NCBI GenBank assembly: GCA_025716815.1
Contig: JAIXMN010000022.1
Location: 496,001 to 560,000, forward strand
Length of the DNA: 64,000 nucleotides
Source: Dichotomocladium elegans
Lineage: Eukaryota; Mucoromycota; Mucoromycetes; Mucorales; Lichtheimiaceae
Reading direction: 5' to 3'
Shown: piece after piece, positions 1 to 13,066 of the stretch
How positions within the stretch are numbered: position 1 is the stretch's first letter
Layout: every line of letters starts with the position of its first letter
Notes under the pieces: generated by a model
Told to the model about the DNA's origin: nothing
The model's database searches: none
What the model saw: only the letters and a program-made list of their open reading frames with translations
Made by a program: the position numbers and the translations under genes

Positions 1-739
1 AAGAAAAGGTGCAACAAGTTGCAATAACGAGTCTCGACCAAGAAAAATGACAAGGATCCTGATATGCTGTGATGTATGTATCTGACTTGATAAAATGCTC
101 AGTGGGATGAGGTTCTCCGATTAAGTCTTCTATCAAGTTCTTGGCTGTTCTGATCACCAAGAAGCGCATGTCATTCTCCAATATAAGGGTCTAAAGCATC
201 ATAAGGAACACAAAAAGCGAAGGGCCCAGTATATAGTTGTACGGTAAGATAACACTAGGGATTGATTGTACTTGACTCTTTATGTAATAAAGATAAAGAT
301 GACGCCCCGCGAGGCTTGACCTCGTTTATAATGAGTCCTCTTTATATCTTTACAACGGGAACGGCCGATCCAAATGCACGAAAAGTGCATGACTCTCTCT
401 TTCAATACATTTGTTGTATCAGACGTTTTGCACATCCGATGCACTGTTCAGAGCAAGGCTCGTTTTCCATGCGTCAGGACTGTCAACGGTTTGAACGTAA
501 AAGTAGAAAGTAATTTTTTTAATATTCTTGCGATGTCTATTGCGAGTATATTCAATATATGGGGGGGGACAAAGATCTCGAAGAATGACGACATCACCGA
601 GATATACTCATCAGTCTTTTTTGCGTATCACATTTCTTTCTTCATAAACAACCCCAGTCACAGCTCCCAACGAAGACTCATTTCCCATTATATCACTCGC
701 CTCTCACATTTTCTTTCGCCTGCACTACTTTCTTTCACA
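1..739. other. Window edge and upstream region of the DUF262 gene
   Basis: No open frame here resembles a known protein. The stretch probably holds the end of a neighbouring transcription unit and the promoter of the gene starting at 740. Pyrimidine-rich sequence just before the ATG, ending in a run of CTTTCT and CACA, is typical of fungal 5' leaders. A G8 run at about 560-567 is the only local oddity. Confidence 0.4.
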
Positions 740-2446
740 ATGTCAGCCTTACGTAAACTTAATCGTCCTGAACATCGGCTGCAACCTTTGTGGAAGCTGG
801 AAGGTATGTCTTATTTATTTGCTTTTTCTTTTGCGCAAAGAGTACAAACTAAAGCGACTGGTAGATTTGATCAAAAAGGAATCCATTTCATTAGTATGGC
901 TAGAAAGACGTAAAGAAAAATCAAAAGTTCGTGATCGTTCTAACGTCGTCATGCTAAACAGGAAGCGCCATATCAGAGAGATATCGTTTGGCACAAATCG
1001 AAGATGTGTTCCTTGATTGACTCTATAATGAATAATTACTACATTCCGCCACTTGTCTTTGCAGTCCGAAAAATACGGAACAGATCTGTTCGAGTCTGCA
1101 TCGACGGAAAACAGAGGCTTACTTCTGTAATGAAGTAAGAAAATAGGGAAGTGGAAGTATAAGTATATATATTTTGACCAAATCAATAGGTTTATGAATA
1201 ACGAAATCCCATATATTGAAGTTGTGGACGGTGTGCGGCATGAATACTACTATTCGGCACGGAATGACCGTGAAAGCACCTTTACCGAAAGTAAGCTACA
1301 TATATGAGGTTATGAACCGAGCCGAGGTATATAACTGCATACTAAACAAACATATTCCATCGATAGACCGCGAATACTTATCCAAAAGCGCTCGAGAACA
1401 ATTTAACGCTGTTGAATTTGTCTGTGGTAAGTCCAGGTGCATATATGCCAGTTTTGCGCTTCCTTTCTCGATGGCAGTTCATGCAATTTCTTACATTATA
1501 TATTTATTAGTTGAATACGTTAATCTCGATTTACAAGCTGAGGTAAAGAAAACCGTGTGAAGACGTGGCCAAGTGTTTGACAGGGCGTGGTTTATCGTAG
1601 ACCGAGATCTTTGCTCGTGTGCAGCTCGGCGTGCCGTTGACAGCCGCTGAAAAGCTCAAAGCGAATTTGTCACCTTCAGCAGGGTTCTGCGAGAAGCTTT
1701 ACGAGGCATATCGTATGAAGATCAAGACAGTACTCCCAGATACGCGTTCTCGTTTATATCAGCACATTGCTGCACTTGTGCTGACTATAAGGGACAATGC
1801 GATCAACTTCCCAGCATCGAGGGTCCGCCTTGAACAGTTTCTCCAGAATCAGTCATATGAACCTACAGAAGACCTCCGAAAAAAATGCACGGAGGCGCTA
1901 GATATCATCGCTGCTATCGCCAAATCAGACCACTTTGACGTCTTCACCCATGTGCGGGGCGATTCGAAAATGATCTTACCAATCGAATTCATTTGTTTTG
2001 GTTATTACCTTTCTCAATGCCGACGCCGTAGCAGATCAATTCAGCAATTCAGTGAAGATTGCAACGAGCTACGAACATACATATGGAATCATGTGGACCT
2101 TCCTCGACTGGGAACACCTACATATCAAGTGGCGCTAAAGTGGATCGATGAAAAACTCAATGCACTTGGGATGATCCCAGTCAGCACTCGGTTACCGGCC
2201 GAGCCCTCTCTCACGCCAGACACAGAAAATCACGAAGAGGAGGACGATGGTCTAGTGGATTCCTTCCTCGCCCATCTTCAACATAACCAATTTCTGGAAG
2301 ATAAACCGGTTCCTGTATGCATCGGACCAGATTCTTCTTCAGCTGGCACAGGTGGTGCTGCAGCTCCGATGCCCAGCAACCATCATCCTCCGCGCCTCAA
2401 TCGTCCTACTGCTCGTCGAGGGGCAAAAATGCCGCGTTATCACTGA
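740..2446 (+). CDS. DUF262 (ParB/GmrSD N-terminal-like) domain protein
   Basis: Seven exons join in frame: 740-803, 841-893, 962-1134, 1190-1290, 1367-1426, 1511-1542 and 1601-2446, about 442 aa. The joined product reads YKLKRLVDLIKKESISL, then YQRDIVWHKSKMCSLIDSIM, NNYYIPPLVFAV, IDGKQRLTS and RVQLGVPLTAAEKL. These are the successive conserved blocks of DUF262. The D-G-x-Q-R element corresponds to the nucleotide-binding or hydrolysing motif of the ParB/sulfiredoxin-like fold found in bacterial GmrSD enzymes. Fungal members are common but their biological role is not established. The C-terminal 80 residues are acidic, then Ala/Pro/Arg-rich and apparently disordered. All introns are GT-AG, 37-84 nt; the first (37 nt) is unusually short. 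The family call is firm. Nuclease activity is only inference. Confidence 0.85.
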
Positions 2447-3031
2447 TTTGATGATCTGAAAGCGATTGTATATACCTCTTTTCATAGCACTCATTCCTCC
2501 TATCCGTTGAACGACATGCAGATTTTCCCAGATCCATGATGTATCCCCCATCACTACCTGTGTATTCCCCTACACGAATGCTTTAATGTGGAACAATTCG
2601 TCACGGTAATCCTTCAGCTTCTATGCTCACATAACAATGTCCCTCCCCAAAATATCACTGTACGCAAATCACTTCCGCAATTGCAAAAGCGAATCTCTCA
2701 TATGCTTAACATTTGATGCTAAACAAAGTATGTGCATCCTTTGCCTTCAATAAATGAAAGGGACTCTGATCTAATTTCGCTGATCAATGAGACATGATGC
2801 ATTTTTAAGAAGCCAACAAGGTCTCTGTTAACGAGCGTGTCAACAAAGAGGAAACATGTACATATTATTCATGAGATATAAGCAGTATGGAGAAGTATAT
2901 AATACACAGGGAGTCGCGAGAAGCGAAGCGAAGGGGAAGTATACATGTATGCGATTTCTGCGGGTATTGTTCTTGATAAAGGGCGACCGGGCGGTGGCCG
3001 CGGCGGGTGTAGTATTAGTGTTGCTTGCTCT
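2447..3031. other. Convergent intergenic region
   Basis: Lies between the 3' ends of the DUF262 gene (plus strand) and the cyclin gene (minus strand). Nothing coding is recognisable. It presumably holds both 3' UTRs and polyadenylation signals, for example AATAAATGAAAG near 2750. Confidence 0.4.
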
Positions 3032-3842
3032 TCAACAGGCAGGTGCAGCCGTGTCGTTTGCAGAGGCAGCAGGAGGCATAATGGTATCGGCATCAAAGTG
3101 GAGACCGCGAAGGAAGGAAGCGATCTCCGTTTCGCTCACGTGCAGATTCCAATCGAGGAAACGAAGGAATGCTAATTCCATGCGTGTCATCTCCTTGATA
3201 GACCACACGTCTCCTGTCGCACGGACCAATTGCTTGGTTGACAGGCAATAGTCCTCGCTAAACTTGCTGGCGACGAGCAGGCTAGCTGCAAAAATTCGGT
3301 GGGCCGCCTGAGGTTCAGGCCTGTACCCTAATGCGCAAAAAAAAACATACTTTAGGAATCCTCCCAAACAGCCCACCGCTCACTTTTTTCTTTTCTTTTT
3401 ACCTTCTGGAAAGGTTGCACGGAAGCGCTGGACATAGATCAGAGCCACAACGAGCTGCACAGGATGAACGTTACATTTCTCAATGACCAGCTGGATGAAC
3501 GGAAGCAGATCGGGTAGGTGGGATGGCCGTCGCTTCGGCGATGTCCGGATCTCGTCGTTTACGAACTGGCTGTTGTCCAGATCAGAAATGCAGGGGTGTT
3601 CATAGAAAATGGCGTTGAATGAAGCGGATGCAAAGTCTATATACGAGTGCCCAAAGTGAGTTAAATGCAGTGAAACCCCGGTCGGAATGAGAATTTTATT
3701 TCGTACTTATAAAGCCAGGCGGGATAATACCTGTACTTCTGGTACTACTACTTGAGGTAGTAGACGAGGCGTGAGTGGATGCTGTGGAAGGCGTTGGGGG
3801 TGTGATGGACCGTTGGATCGCTACGGATTGCGTGTAGAGCAT
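3032..3842 (-). CDS. Cyclin, Pho80/PCL-like
   Basis: Three exons on the minus strand. The start codon is at 3842; the first exon ends near 3701, the middle exon covers about 3407-3625, and the last runs from about 3328 to the stop at 3032. The product is roughly 225 aa. The middle exon gives ISDLDNSQFVNDEIR, LPDLLPFIQLVIEKC and VQLVVALIYVQRF. The last gives AAHRIFAASLLVASKFSEDY and WNLHVSETEIASFL. This is the single cyclin-N box typical of fungal Pho80/PCL-type cyclins that partner Pho85-like kinases. The N-terminus is a Ser/Thr-rich tail. A partner kinase and role (phosphate, polarity or cell cycle) cannot be told from sequence. Upstream in-frame codons exist before the chosen ATG but look like a T/C-rich leader. 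Confidence 0.75.
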
Positions 3843-6800
3843 GCTGAGACGAAAAGGGGGTGGAAAAAGGAAAAAAAAAAAAGAGAAAAAAGAAGAGGAG
3901 CTTCCTCTGAAACATTGGTATTTTATATACTCCCCGCTGGTGCCCATCCAACAATGGCCGACTAAAAGAAATACCAGCAACCGAACCTCCTAAGTGTGGC
4001 GCTTCTGGCGGACGGTGATAAACATCGGTGATGTAATGACACAGGGGCCTCCGTGTATTGTTCTCCTTTGCGCGCAAATGGGATTAAAAGAACCGTTTCC
4101 CAAACAATCGACTGGATGCCCACCACTCCTCCGCCTTTTTGCACGTAAACCGTCTCCACGTCCCATCTTACAGCTACTCCGTCCCTCTCCCAGCTACTAA
4201 AGTTTAGAGAATCCGTTGCTTGTGCAAGTGTGGACCTGATCCATCATCTCGACTGGACATAGCATAGAGTGCAAAACAGGGACCGGTCCCCGCTAGTGGA
4301 TTCAGGACCCTAAAATATTTTAGCTTCTAGTCATTCCCACCAATCAGGCGCCAGGGCGACCGTCCAACGCTCTTGTGTTTCTTTTCAGACTGAGTTTGGT
4401 TAAACGATTCCTCGGAAGCAAACATGAGACCCACACACGCACACACCCTGATTCGTCCATTCGCACACCGACCGGCCCTTCCGCCAACAAGGCTTCCGTA
4501 TGTCATAAGGTCCACTTGCTCGGGTAGACACTGTCATGCGGCTCTCCCTATTGTCATAAGCTTAAGGATCTTTGCCCATCCCCAAGATCAGAAAGAAGGA
4601 GCTTTCGACGGTGATGTACGATGTTCGGGCTTTAAGCTAAAAGATTCGGAATCTCAGCTGCTCCCCCCCCCATCTATGGCGGGGCGGACTTCTCGACTGA
4701 TCACCCACAGAAAGAGAATGGCTAATAGGTCCATTTACCTTTCCGAATCTGTCACGTGAACTATACAGGATCCCCCCTCCCCATCGCATATGCAGCCACT
4801 CCACCAGATCACTCAGATGGATACCACTTTGCATCATGGGCGAGGAATAAACCGTTCCGATGATTTTTCTATGATTCTGAGCAAGTACCGGTATTGAGAT
4901 TCCATTGTCTTATTTCATATACCGAGATATATACAAGTCGCATTCCACCCGATCCATCCTTTTCCTTCATTCATCATACTGAGATGAGATACATCGTTTT
5001 TTTATTACACAGAATAACTTCACTGACCTACCCTTGCAATGGTAACCCAGAGCTTGTTGCTATGCATATCCCCAAGCGGAAGGATTACACACACACAGAT
5101 ATTCTGATGGAAGAAGCATATTCTACGCATATTTTCACAGATTACGCTGACCGAGCCTATAGGTCAGTTTTTATTTTCTTTTCAAGCAGGTGTTTGAATG
5201 CATCAACTGCGAGGGAATCCATGTTTGTTCAGCGTAGCGATGGGCATTACAATAACATAAAGGGCGCTGACAGCATTAGAGGCGGAGGTCGTTCACATAT
5301 TCCCGATGAAGAAGCATAAGAGTGGTATAGTCTTTTAGGATGGGGTTCGTGCGAATCCCAAAGATTCTGGGTAGAGAAGATTTTGTATAATGAACAACGG
5401 CTTTCGACATTTTTCATGCGAACTTCTTGTTGCATTTCGTGCGACATTAGTTTTACTTCAATACGAAATTTTATTTTGAAATGAACGATCTTTTAATGAG
5501 GTGCGATATATTTGATGTTCGATTAGCCGGTAGTACTAGATACGCCATTGAACCCGGCATCTCCAGTAAGGGTTGTCCAGGCGTGTGCACCATAGGTGTG
5601 TTACGTTAATAATATGGAGAGAGGGTCTTAGCTGTAAGGCACGTCAAATATGGTATATTACCCTGTGCTCGCTTCTTATCTATCATTGATATGGTCACAA
5701 ACACAAGTAGATTAGACATCCAGAAATCTTTCTTTTTAGCTCATTTGGTAAAAAGGAAAAGAAGCCCTCCGTTTAGCGGAAACGAGCAAGTAGACGCAAG
5801 GACATAGTTTTATGGGAAAAGAAAAAAGGCTGTCAATGGGCGGAACCCATTCTTAGCAGACATTGAAGCTTCGGTTTTGCGTGGATGTAACACGATAGGA
5901 GTTAAATGATTGATAAGGCTTTTATCTCGTTCTTCACGACATTGTGACTAAAGCTAGTATATGTGGCCCTTCCTTTGAAGTTCTGAAAAGACCCCCCCCC
6001 CTTTCTTTTGGGATCAAGGGAAAAATCGCATGGTCTCTCACCGCCCACCCCCGGAGTGGGGCTGTGTAACAGTCTCACGTGTACCAATAATAATAAATCT
6101 TTCTAGCCGTGCCAAATCTAGAGCGCAAATTCTTTGGCAGAATGACTCATCTGTACGCCATTTCAGAAAGCGAAGGGTGGAGAATAAACTCTTTTTGATG
6201 GTTGCAAAGGCACCGTTCGATGGCAAAGAGGAGGATGATAGAATTGTATGCTCATGTGGATAAGATAAGATCAGGTCTGAGGCGACACACGTCCATCATG
6301 GCCTGATTGCACCTGTAGTCGCGTTTATTGCTATCCATCCGAGTCCATCTCTTTCTTTCTCCCATGGCAAGAGTGAATTCCAGAGTGTTGGAATATTAGA
6401 TACATATCGAGGCGTGCATTTCCGGTTCGAGGCGGTGATAAGCCAGTCTGTGCTACACGGATGAGGGTTTAGATTAGTCCCGAATAAAGGCAAATCTTTT
6501 TTCTTGCACTGTCACCTAACATTCCTTACCATGATGAGTACTTCCTTTTAGCAAGAGATTGCTTTGGCCATAACGCGTGGTCCTTTGCCAAGACTGTTTG
6601 GCTACTCATTACGAAGCATTTTTATTTCTTAAAGTTATGCTTCGGAGTTAGCCCTTTTCGTCGTTTGTGCACATCCTTTTCCTCGAAAGATATCACTATC
6701 CCATGATAAGCCCCCCCCCTTCCCTACCATGAAAATGCATTCTACCTGCTTACATTGCGGAAAGAAAAAAAAAGAGTACGGCATTTCAAAAGAGGACTTC

Positions 6801-7109
6801 CTTCTGCGGCACCAACAAAAACCGATCATGTACTATATACGCAGTGCTACCCTACTTGTCTGATCAAGAAACAAGTAAAACTCAAGAGAGCCGCAATGGA
6901 GCAACATACGATGGGTTGCACACGCACATGCGCACGCACACGTCGGACTGCACAATTTTAAACATGTTTTTCCTACTCTTCTTGATCTTCTTCTTTATTC
7001 CTCCTACCTTCTCCTTCTCCACCACCTTCAGGAACAAACAAGATAGGGCGGAGCCAATCTTAAGACCGTCTCCCTCCAACTCAATTCCTTTCTGTTATTC
7101 CAATCAAAC
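3843..7109. other. Long intergenic region with one transposon relic
   Basis: No host gene is recognisable over about 3.3 kb. Part of it (about 4960-5470) resembles the Tc1/mariner relics elsewhere in the window and is listed separately. Homopolymer tracts occur, such as C11 near 5992-6002 and C8-9 near 6710-6718. The last 150 bases are pyrimidine-rich (CTTCTTC/CTCC) and form the leader of the purine permease gene. Confidence 0.4.
4960..5470 (+). mobile_element. Relic of a Tc1/mariner-like (IS630-type) transposon
   Basis: Conceptual translation gives fragments ELVAMHIPKRK, STARESMFVQRSDGHY and IPDEEA, in that order. The plus-strand stretch at 50550-50830 gives ELIATHIHKRK, ESMLVQPSDGHY and LDEEHKS in the same order. 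The minus-strand relic near 38.9 kb carries AAMHIPKRK. The shared order on diverged DNA shows common descent from the N-terminal part of one transposase. The frame is broken many times and no terminal repeats could be placed, so the boundaries are approximate. Confidence 0.5.
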
Positions 7110-9248
7110 ATGGTGTGGGCCGGCTTCACAGACAAACTCAACAATGCCGTAGCAGGCTCACGCATCGGTCGCTATTTCCAACTCGAAGGATCCGGTGCCT
7201 ATAGAGAACGCAAAGGCACCCGCTTTACGACCGAAATCCGTGCTGGTATTACCACCTTCTTTGCCATGGTAAAACTATCTCGAGGCACAACCACAAGTCT
7301 TGTTATTTTTCCATTGATAGCTAATATGTGTATCTGTCCCGGTTTCTAGGCCTATATCATTTCGGTCAATGCTTCAATCATCAGTGACAGCGGTGGCACA
7401 TGTGTTTGTGAAGGAACCGCTGATGATCTGACGTGTGATCTCAACGAGGAATACATGGCTTGCGTTTTCCGCGTCAAGAACGATATGATCATTGCTACCG
7501 CTATCATGTCTATGATCGCTTCCATCTTGGTCGGTGTTATGGCCAACCTCCCGCTCGGATTGGCTCCAGGGTAAAATCCTTAACATCAAACACGGAACCT
7601 GCCTCCCACCCGCCCATCGAACATCTGTAACTTATTCATGTTCTGCATTTTATAGTATGGGTCTCAACGCCTATTTCACATACAATGTCGTCGGTTACCA
7701 CGGCAGTGGTGCGATCTCTTATGAGACTGCTCTGGCTGCTGTCCTTATTGAGGGTATCATTTTCTTGTTTCTCTCGATCTTTGGTATTCGTCAATGGTTG
7801 GCCCGTATTATTCCCATGAGCATCAAAGTAGCCATGGGTTGCGGTATCGGCCTGTACCTCTGTTTCATTGGCCTTCAGTCGTCCGCGGGTATCGGCCTTG
7901 TGACTCTAAATTCATCAACTCTTGTTTCTTTGGGTAAAGAAAAAAAAAAAAACTTTCGGATGTCGTACAGACTAACATGAACAATGATTAGGCGCATGCC
8001 CTGCCGCGTACAAGGACAGCACCGGCGCCTGCAAAGGCCATACCATGGAAAGTCCTACCACATGGATGGGTATTCTGGGTCTGATTGTGATTGTTATCCT
8101 GACCATGTACCGTGTCCGTGGCGCCATTTTGCTCGGCATCATCTTCGTGTCAATCACCTCCTGGCCGCGTGTCAGCCAGGTCACCTACTTCCCTTACACC
8201 ACAATGGGCCAGGCTGGTTTTGACTATTTCAAGCAGGTCGTTACTTTGCATAATATCGACAGGTATGAAGAATTCTACGTCAACTACAAGTCAAGTGAGC
8301 CATAAAGGAGCTTAACCTGTCCATACTTTTCTTTACAAAACAGTGTGGTTGGAAAGTTTTCATTCGACCTTTCATCCCGTGAGATTTGGATTGCGTTGAT
8401 CACCTTTTTGGTATGTCTATTGATGAATCTCTGCATTCTTCCTTCGCATAGCATGACTAAGCTAGTGGCTATAGTACGTTGATATTATGGATACGACCGG
8501 TACCATGTACTCCATGGCTCGCTACGGAGGCTTCACCGACAAAGCGGGTGACTTTGAGCATTCCACCAATGCCTTCTGCGCCGATGCGACGTCGATTATT
8601 GTCGGCGCATGCCTTGGATCATCGCCCTGCACGGCCTATGTCGAGTCTGGTGCGGGTATTGCTGAAGGCGGACGTACGGGCATCACTGCCATCACCGTTG
8701 GTTTCGGATTCTTTGTGTCCATCTTTTTCTCGCCCATCTTCGCCAGCTTTCCACCCTGGGCCACCGGTCCTGCCCTCATCGTCGTGGGTGCCATGATGAC
8801 CACCTCGATTCGTAACATCAACTGGGACTATCCTGGCGATGCCATTCCTGCCTTCATCACTGTCACTGTCATGCCCTTCACCTACTCGATTGCATACGGT
8901 GTTATTGGTGGCTGCGTTTCGTACATCATCATCAACGGAATCGTCTGGCTTCTGGACATTGGCACCCGTGGCCGCATCCGTCCTGACTATAGCCTGCGCG
9001 AGAACTGGTGGTCCGCTGCCTTTTCCCGCTCCTTTGTGCCCCATTGGATCCGCTATCTCCATGGCAAGGTCGTCGGCAAACCTATCCCATGGCACGACGA
9101 TGAATTCGATTATGGGTCTGACTATGACAAGGAAGAAAGTACTTCCCATCCCGATGTCATCGTTAACTCTAGCAGCCTGCACGATGGCAATACCGATATT
9201 GCTTCCCTTAACCATAGCAGCTGTCCCGAAAAGCATGAGGTTTACTGA
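7110..9248 (+). CDS. azgA: Purine (adenine/guanine/hypoxanthine) permease, AzgA family
   Basis: Six exons join in frame: 7110-7268, 7350-7570, 7656-7933, 7992-8262, 8344-8410 and 8475-9248, for 589 aa. The order of blocks fits AzgA-type members of the nucleobase-ascorbate/2 superfamily: an N-terminal [40 protein letters not shown], the central [39 protein letters not shown] and [15 protein letters not shown]. About a dozen hydrophobic segments are visible. The protein should import purines across the plasma membrane by proton symport. The C-terminal tail is hydrophilic and acidic, as expected for a cytosolic, trafficking-regulated tail. All introns are GT-AG. No neighbour is related in function. 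Confidence 0.92.
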
Positions 9249-11688
9249 TCTGCTGTGAGGGTATATGCATTCTTTTCTTTTTCAGTAGGATGAACGATCT
9301 ATCTTTTCCCATGTTATTCCCTTAGAATTATTTCAAACGAGCTACCTACGTACCACCTCTTTAGTACCTATTCTTTTTTCCCTCTACGTAATCATCTCTA
9401 CCGCCTTTATCTTTTTGTGCTCACCTATATAAGCATAATCAGTTTATACCTGGTTTAAGGCCAGCTGTTTTCTTTCGAGAAGAGTTCATTTCGTCCAAGA
9501 GGACGGAATATTCGGGGAGCAAGTATGGGTCTTGCCCCCTTTCATGGCACTTGGTGGACGATCAACATACATCCTAAAAGGGAAATGAGAAGGCGCTTTA
9601 CAGTGTCTTTATTTTCGCTGGAAGCAAGAAGCCACCTTCCTTTAAAGCGGATCTCCTGCGCTCGGACAACAGAATTGTGTGATCAGCTTATACATAGAAG
9701 ATAGTGAATGTTGCTCATTCTCGGACTTACTACTAGTGATGGGTAATCAGATATCCTGCATTTCCAAAACCACTATGGTCTATACCTGTAGCCGGTAGAC
9801 AAACACGGAGAGAACATCCGGGGCTGCAAGCATTGCGATTTTGTTGGGCAGAGAAGATCAACGGGTTGTATGAGCTTTTTTTTTGCAGGGATGTTTGTCC
9901 TGAAAAATACAGATCTCACTAGGACCCATCCACTTCGCAGATTTGCCATAATTTTATGTCTGTAGATATTATATACTTATAAAAATATTTTTCATTGATG
10001 TTCGAATTGATGGCAATAGCACTTCTCGGCATGTACTATATTGATAGGAAGTAAACAGGCCTCGACCCTAGAACTTTTAGACTCAGGAAGCCCTGCAGTG
10101 ACGTTACAAGATATAAAAAGCCCAAGACGGCACCTTTTTTCCGGTTACACCATCAGTTTGCGCTACCTTCTTCCCCCCCCCAAGAATTAAAATATCAGGC
10201 CATTCCATAGCCATCAACATAGATGCAAGGGAATGCATCCACATGTATTTCACGGACACCGAGTCTCGGTCTGTGCTTTATACCATGTTTGTGGCAGGGC
10301 AACGCAGACTGATGGAGCGGTTTACCGGGTTACGGTTAAGATCCACAAAAATAGAAGAACTTCAGATCATGCTCGCATTGTACTGTTTTGAATGGGTATT
10401 GTTAGTTTCTCCAGGTACATAGACCCGGCGATCGTTACATTCGTGCGTTGAGGAATACCGCACCACAACTCCTCCCCTTAGCAAAAGCTTTGCTAGTTGC
10501 AGTATCCAAAACTATTCGTAAACTTATGGCAACTGCATTTGTATCACTGGAAACTCTATATACACGCACATTACGGACGGAAGATGACAGGAATGAGCAT
10601 GTTCGACCGCGAGAAATCTGCAAATCGGCAGCTTACACGGTCAATCCTATACATGTTATTCACAACCTGTGTTGTAAAGATCAGATTCCAGAAAGATCCC
10701 AAAAGGCATACAGTACCCTTCTGTTCATAGAGAGTAAGATAGATAGATAGACACCTCGGCGTACCTCCGTGAACTTGCATTCGATCATTTATGGATTTCA
10801 TCTGTCCACTTTATAAAAGGACCAAAACAAGATAGCACACTATTAAGAGCGTGCCTGAGCCCCACCTTTCAGTACACACATTCAATAACAACCTGGAATG
10901 ACAATCGAACATAGATATAAAGATACTAAGGAACCATGTGGATGACTGAACCGGGTTTATTTTATGATGAGGAAACATATGCTCTTCACACTTCTTTAGT
11001 CCTGCACAAAATATCTGCGTTACACGTATATCCTGCAAAAACATAAGAAACTCTGAGCTTGTTTCTACGTATGTAGGCGTATTCCCAAGCAGACGAGAAG
11101 ATGAAGATTTATGCGCCGCACGTACACAGCGGGACACGGGTCCAAGGCCAATGGTTAATGAACACATGGGCTGCATCCAACGAAGAGATGCAAGAACTAG
11201 GAGTCGCTCATTTTCGTAGAGAGGGAGAGAGAGAGAGAGACTTGGTGTGCTGATCCGGGCTGTATGCAGAACAATAGTAATGGTAAAGAGGTGGAGTCAC
11301 TATCTGGCTCAGTCATATACTATCGGTCATTTTAAACTGATGAAGACGGCCGCCTCCCCGCAATCCTGTTCGTCTAGGGCATTCACTGCTTCCGCTTCTG
11401 TGTGTATTATGGATTTCGCAGTGAGAGGGTAGCAATATCCGAATGTGTTGTTTTTTTCTCACATTATGCCCGCATAGTTATGTACTGAGTCTCTGCATTA
11501 TTTGCATCTTATTATCGTTAAGCTCATGTAGATTGGGGAGGGGGACATGTCCAAGTGTAAACAAAAGATGTACATGCTTCCATGTTTGCGCAATTGTTGA
11601 GGCACGCAGCTGCCATTTAAAATTTTAACATGCACCTCCCCCATTTTTGGGTGGCAAGAAAGACTGATCAATATCTTTTTTTTTTTCC
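9249..11688. other. Intergenic region, no recognised gene
   Basis: About 2.4 kb without a frame resembling a known protein on either strand. A GA-rich microsatellite (AGAGAGGGAGAGAGAGAG) lies at about 11218-11240. A C8 tract is near 10173-10180. The sequence directly before 11689 is T-rich, as in other leaders here. Confidence 0.4.
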
Positions 11689-12681
11689 ATGGCCAACAAT
11701 AATCTTAGCACAAAAGAGCGAGGAGAACAATGGGCTCTTGCACAACGAGAAAAATTACGGCAATCTACCTTCCACAAAGCTGAGCAGCTGTTGAAAGTTT
11801 ACCAGCAGCACATTGCTTGGCTTAGGGCTCACCCGACAGCAGAGTAGAGTATTGGACAATTTTGGGATCGCGTCCTTCTGCTCAACGATTTTCATATTAG
11901 GTCATTCATTGAGCTCCGTCGGCCTCTGAAGCGAGTCCACGAGGAAATCGAATTAGAAGATGAAATTCAACTTGTTCAATCGTCTCGCCATTGCACTGGA
12001 GACTCAAGCCGTCTTCAACGGAGTTTGACGGCTTCTAGATCCGGCCAGCATCGGTCCATGCTTAGCAACCACCTCAAAACGCGTTCGCCTAGCAATTCAA
12101 GCATGCTTTCAACCACTGTAAGACGGAAAAGCAAAGAAGCAACAGAGCGAAGATCGACCAATGCATCAGCGAAGGCAATTTTACCCCAGGAGACCTCACA
12201 TCCTCCTCCTCCTCCACCACCCCCTGAGTTCCCTGAAGAAGATCAAAGCAATAAGCTGGACACGGAATCCGACGAGATCGACCCCGATTTCATACTAAGC
12301 AACATACCATCCTGGGCCCAGAGCCCGGAACTCATCTCAGCCCTCTCTCGCCAGAGCGTCATCAGCGGCGATCAGGTGTTTGGTCCGATCAAACCTGTTG
12401 CAACATCTGGTACGTCGTCGGATATACCCGGTCTTTCCATAACTGTATCGCTTATCCTTCCTCAGATGTCTTTGGCAGCCGTCGCATCACCCATCGAATA
12501 TGAAGATACATCATGTTCAGATACCCTAAGATATGAAAATCGCTATCAAGAAGTTAATACATTGATTTCAGTGAGTGGATTTGCCACGATGCAAACAGTT
12601 GCATGGACATCGGAAAGACACCTAAATCTCGCAAGCAGACGCAGAAAGTTATACTTAAAATGCGTTTGTATATTCACGTAA
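11689..12681 (+). CDS. INCENP-like protein with IN-box; in-frame TAG after codon 52
   Basis: From the ATG at 11689 one frame stays open to 12681 except for a single TAG at 11845-11847. The diagnostic part is near the middle: ILSNIPSWAQSPELISAL followed by VFGPIKP. It matches the IN-box with which INCENP/Sli15 binds and activates Aurora kinase in the chromosomal passenger complex. The N-terminal part has a WALAQREKLRQ helix of the kind expected for the Survivin/Borealin-binding end. Between them lie a Pro8 run and an acidic patch. Residues after FGPIKP do not match the usual end of the IN-box, so a 3' splice (a GTACGT donor sits near 12411) may be missed. The TAG may be a sequencing error, a rare unspliced intron or real inactivation. 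Confidence 0.55.
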
Positions 12682-13066
12682 GGAAAAAATTTTATGAAAT
12701 GCTTGAGGGTAAATACATACATATATATATACATGGGGGGGGATGGGGAACCAAAAAGAAGACAAGGCTATTAAGATGGCTGTATAAGAAGTTAGGAGGA
12801 CAGGGTATAAGTATAAAGCTAGTTAGGCATATGGAAAAAGATGGGGGGTGCGGATGAGAAGTGTAAGTAAAAGAAGAGATAGCAGCGAATGTGAGGAAAT
12901 GTAAGGTGAAGAACTAGGAGGGATGCATATATTATATAGTGGGAAGTTCAGAGAAGGGAAATGTATATAGATCATAGGATAAAGGAAGGGAATGGAAAGG
13001 TATAAGATCATAAGCGTATATCAATATGAATTGATTTGTCACGAAATCCTATTTCAGATCAAGGCG

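Noticed and set aside
8619..9236. Long antisense frame over the purine permease (205 codons)
   Set aside because: It is a shadow of a strongly codon-biased coding exon on the other strand and has no recognisable domain.
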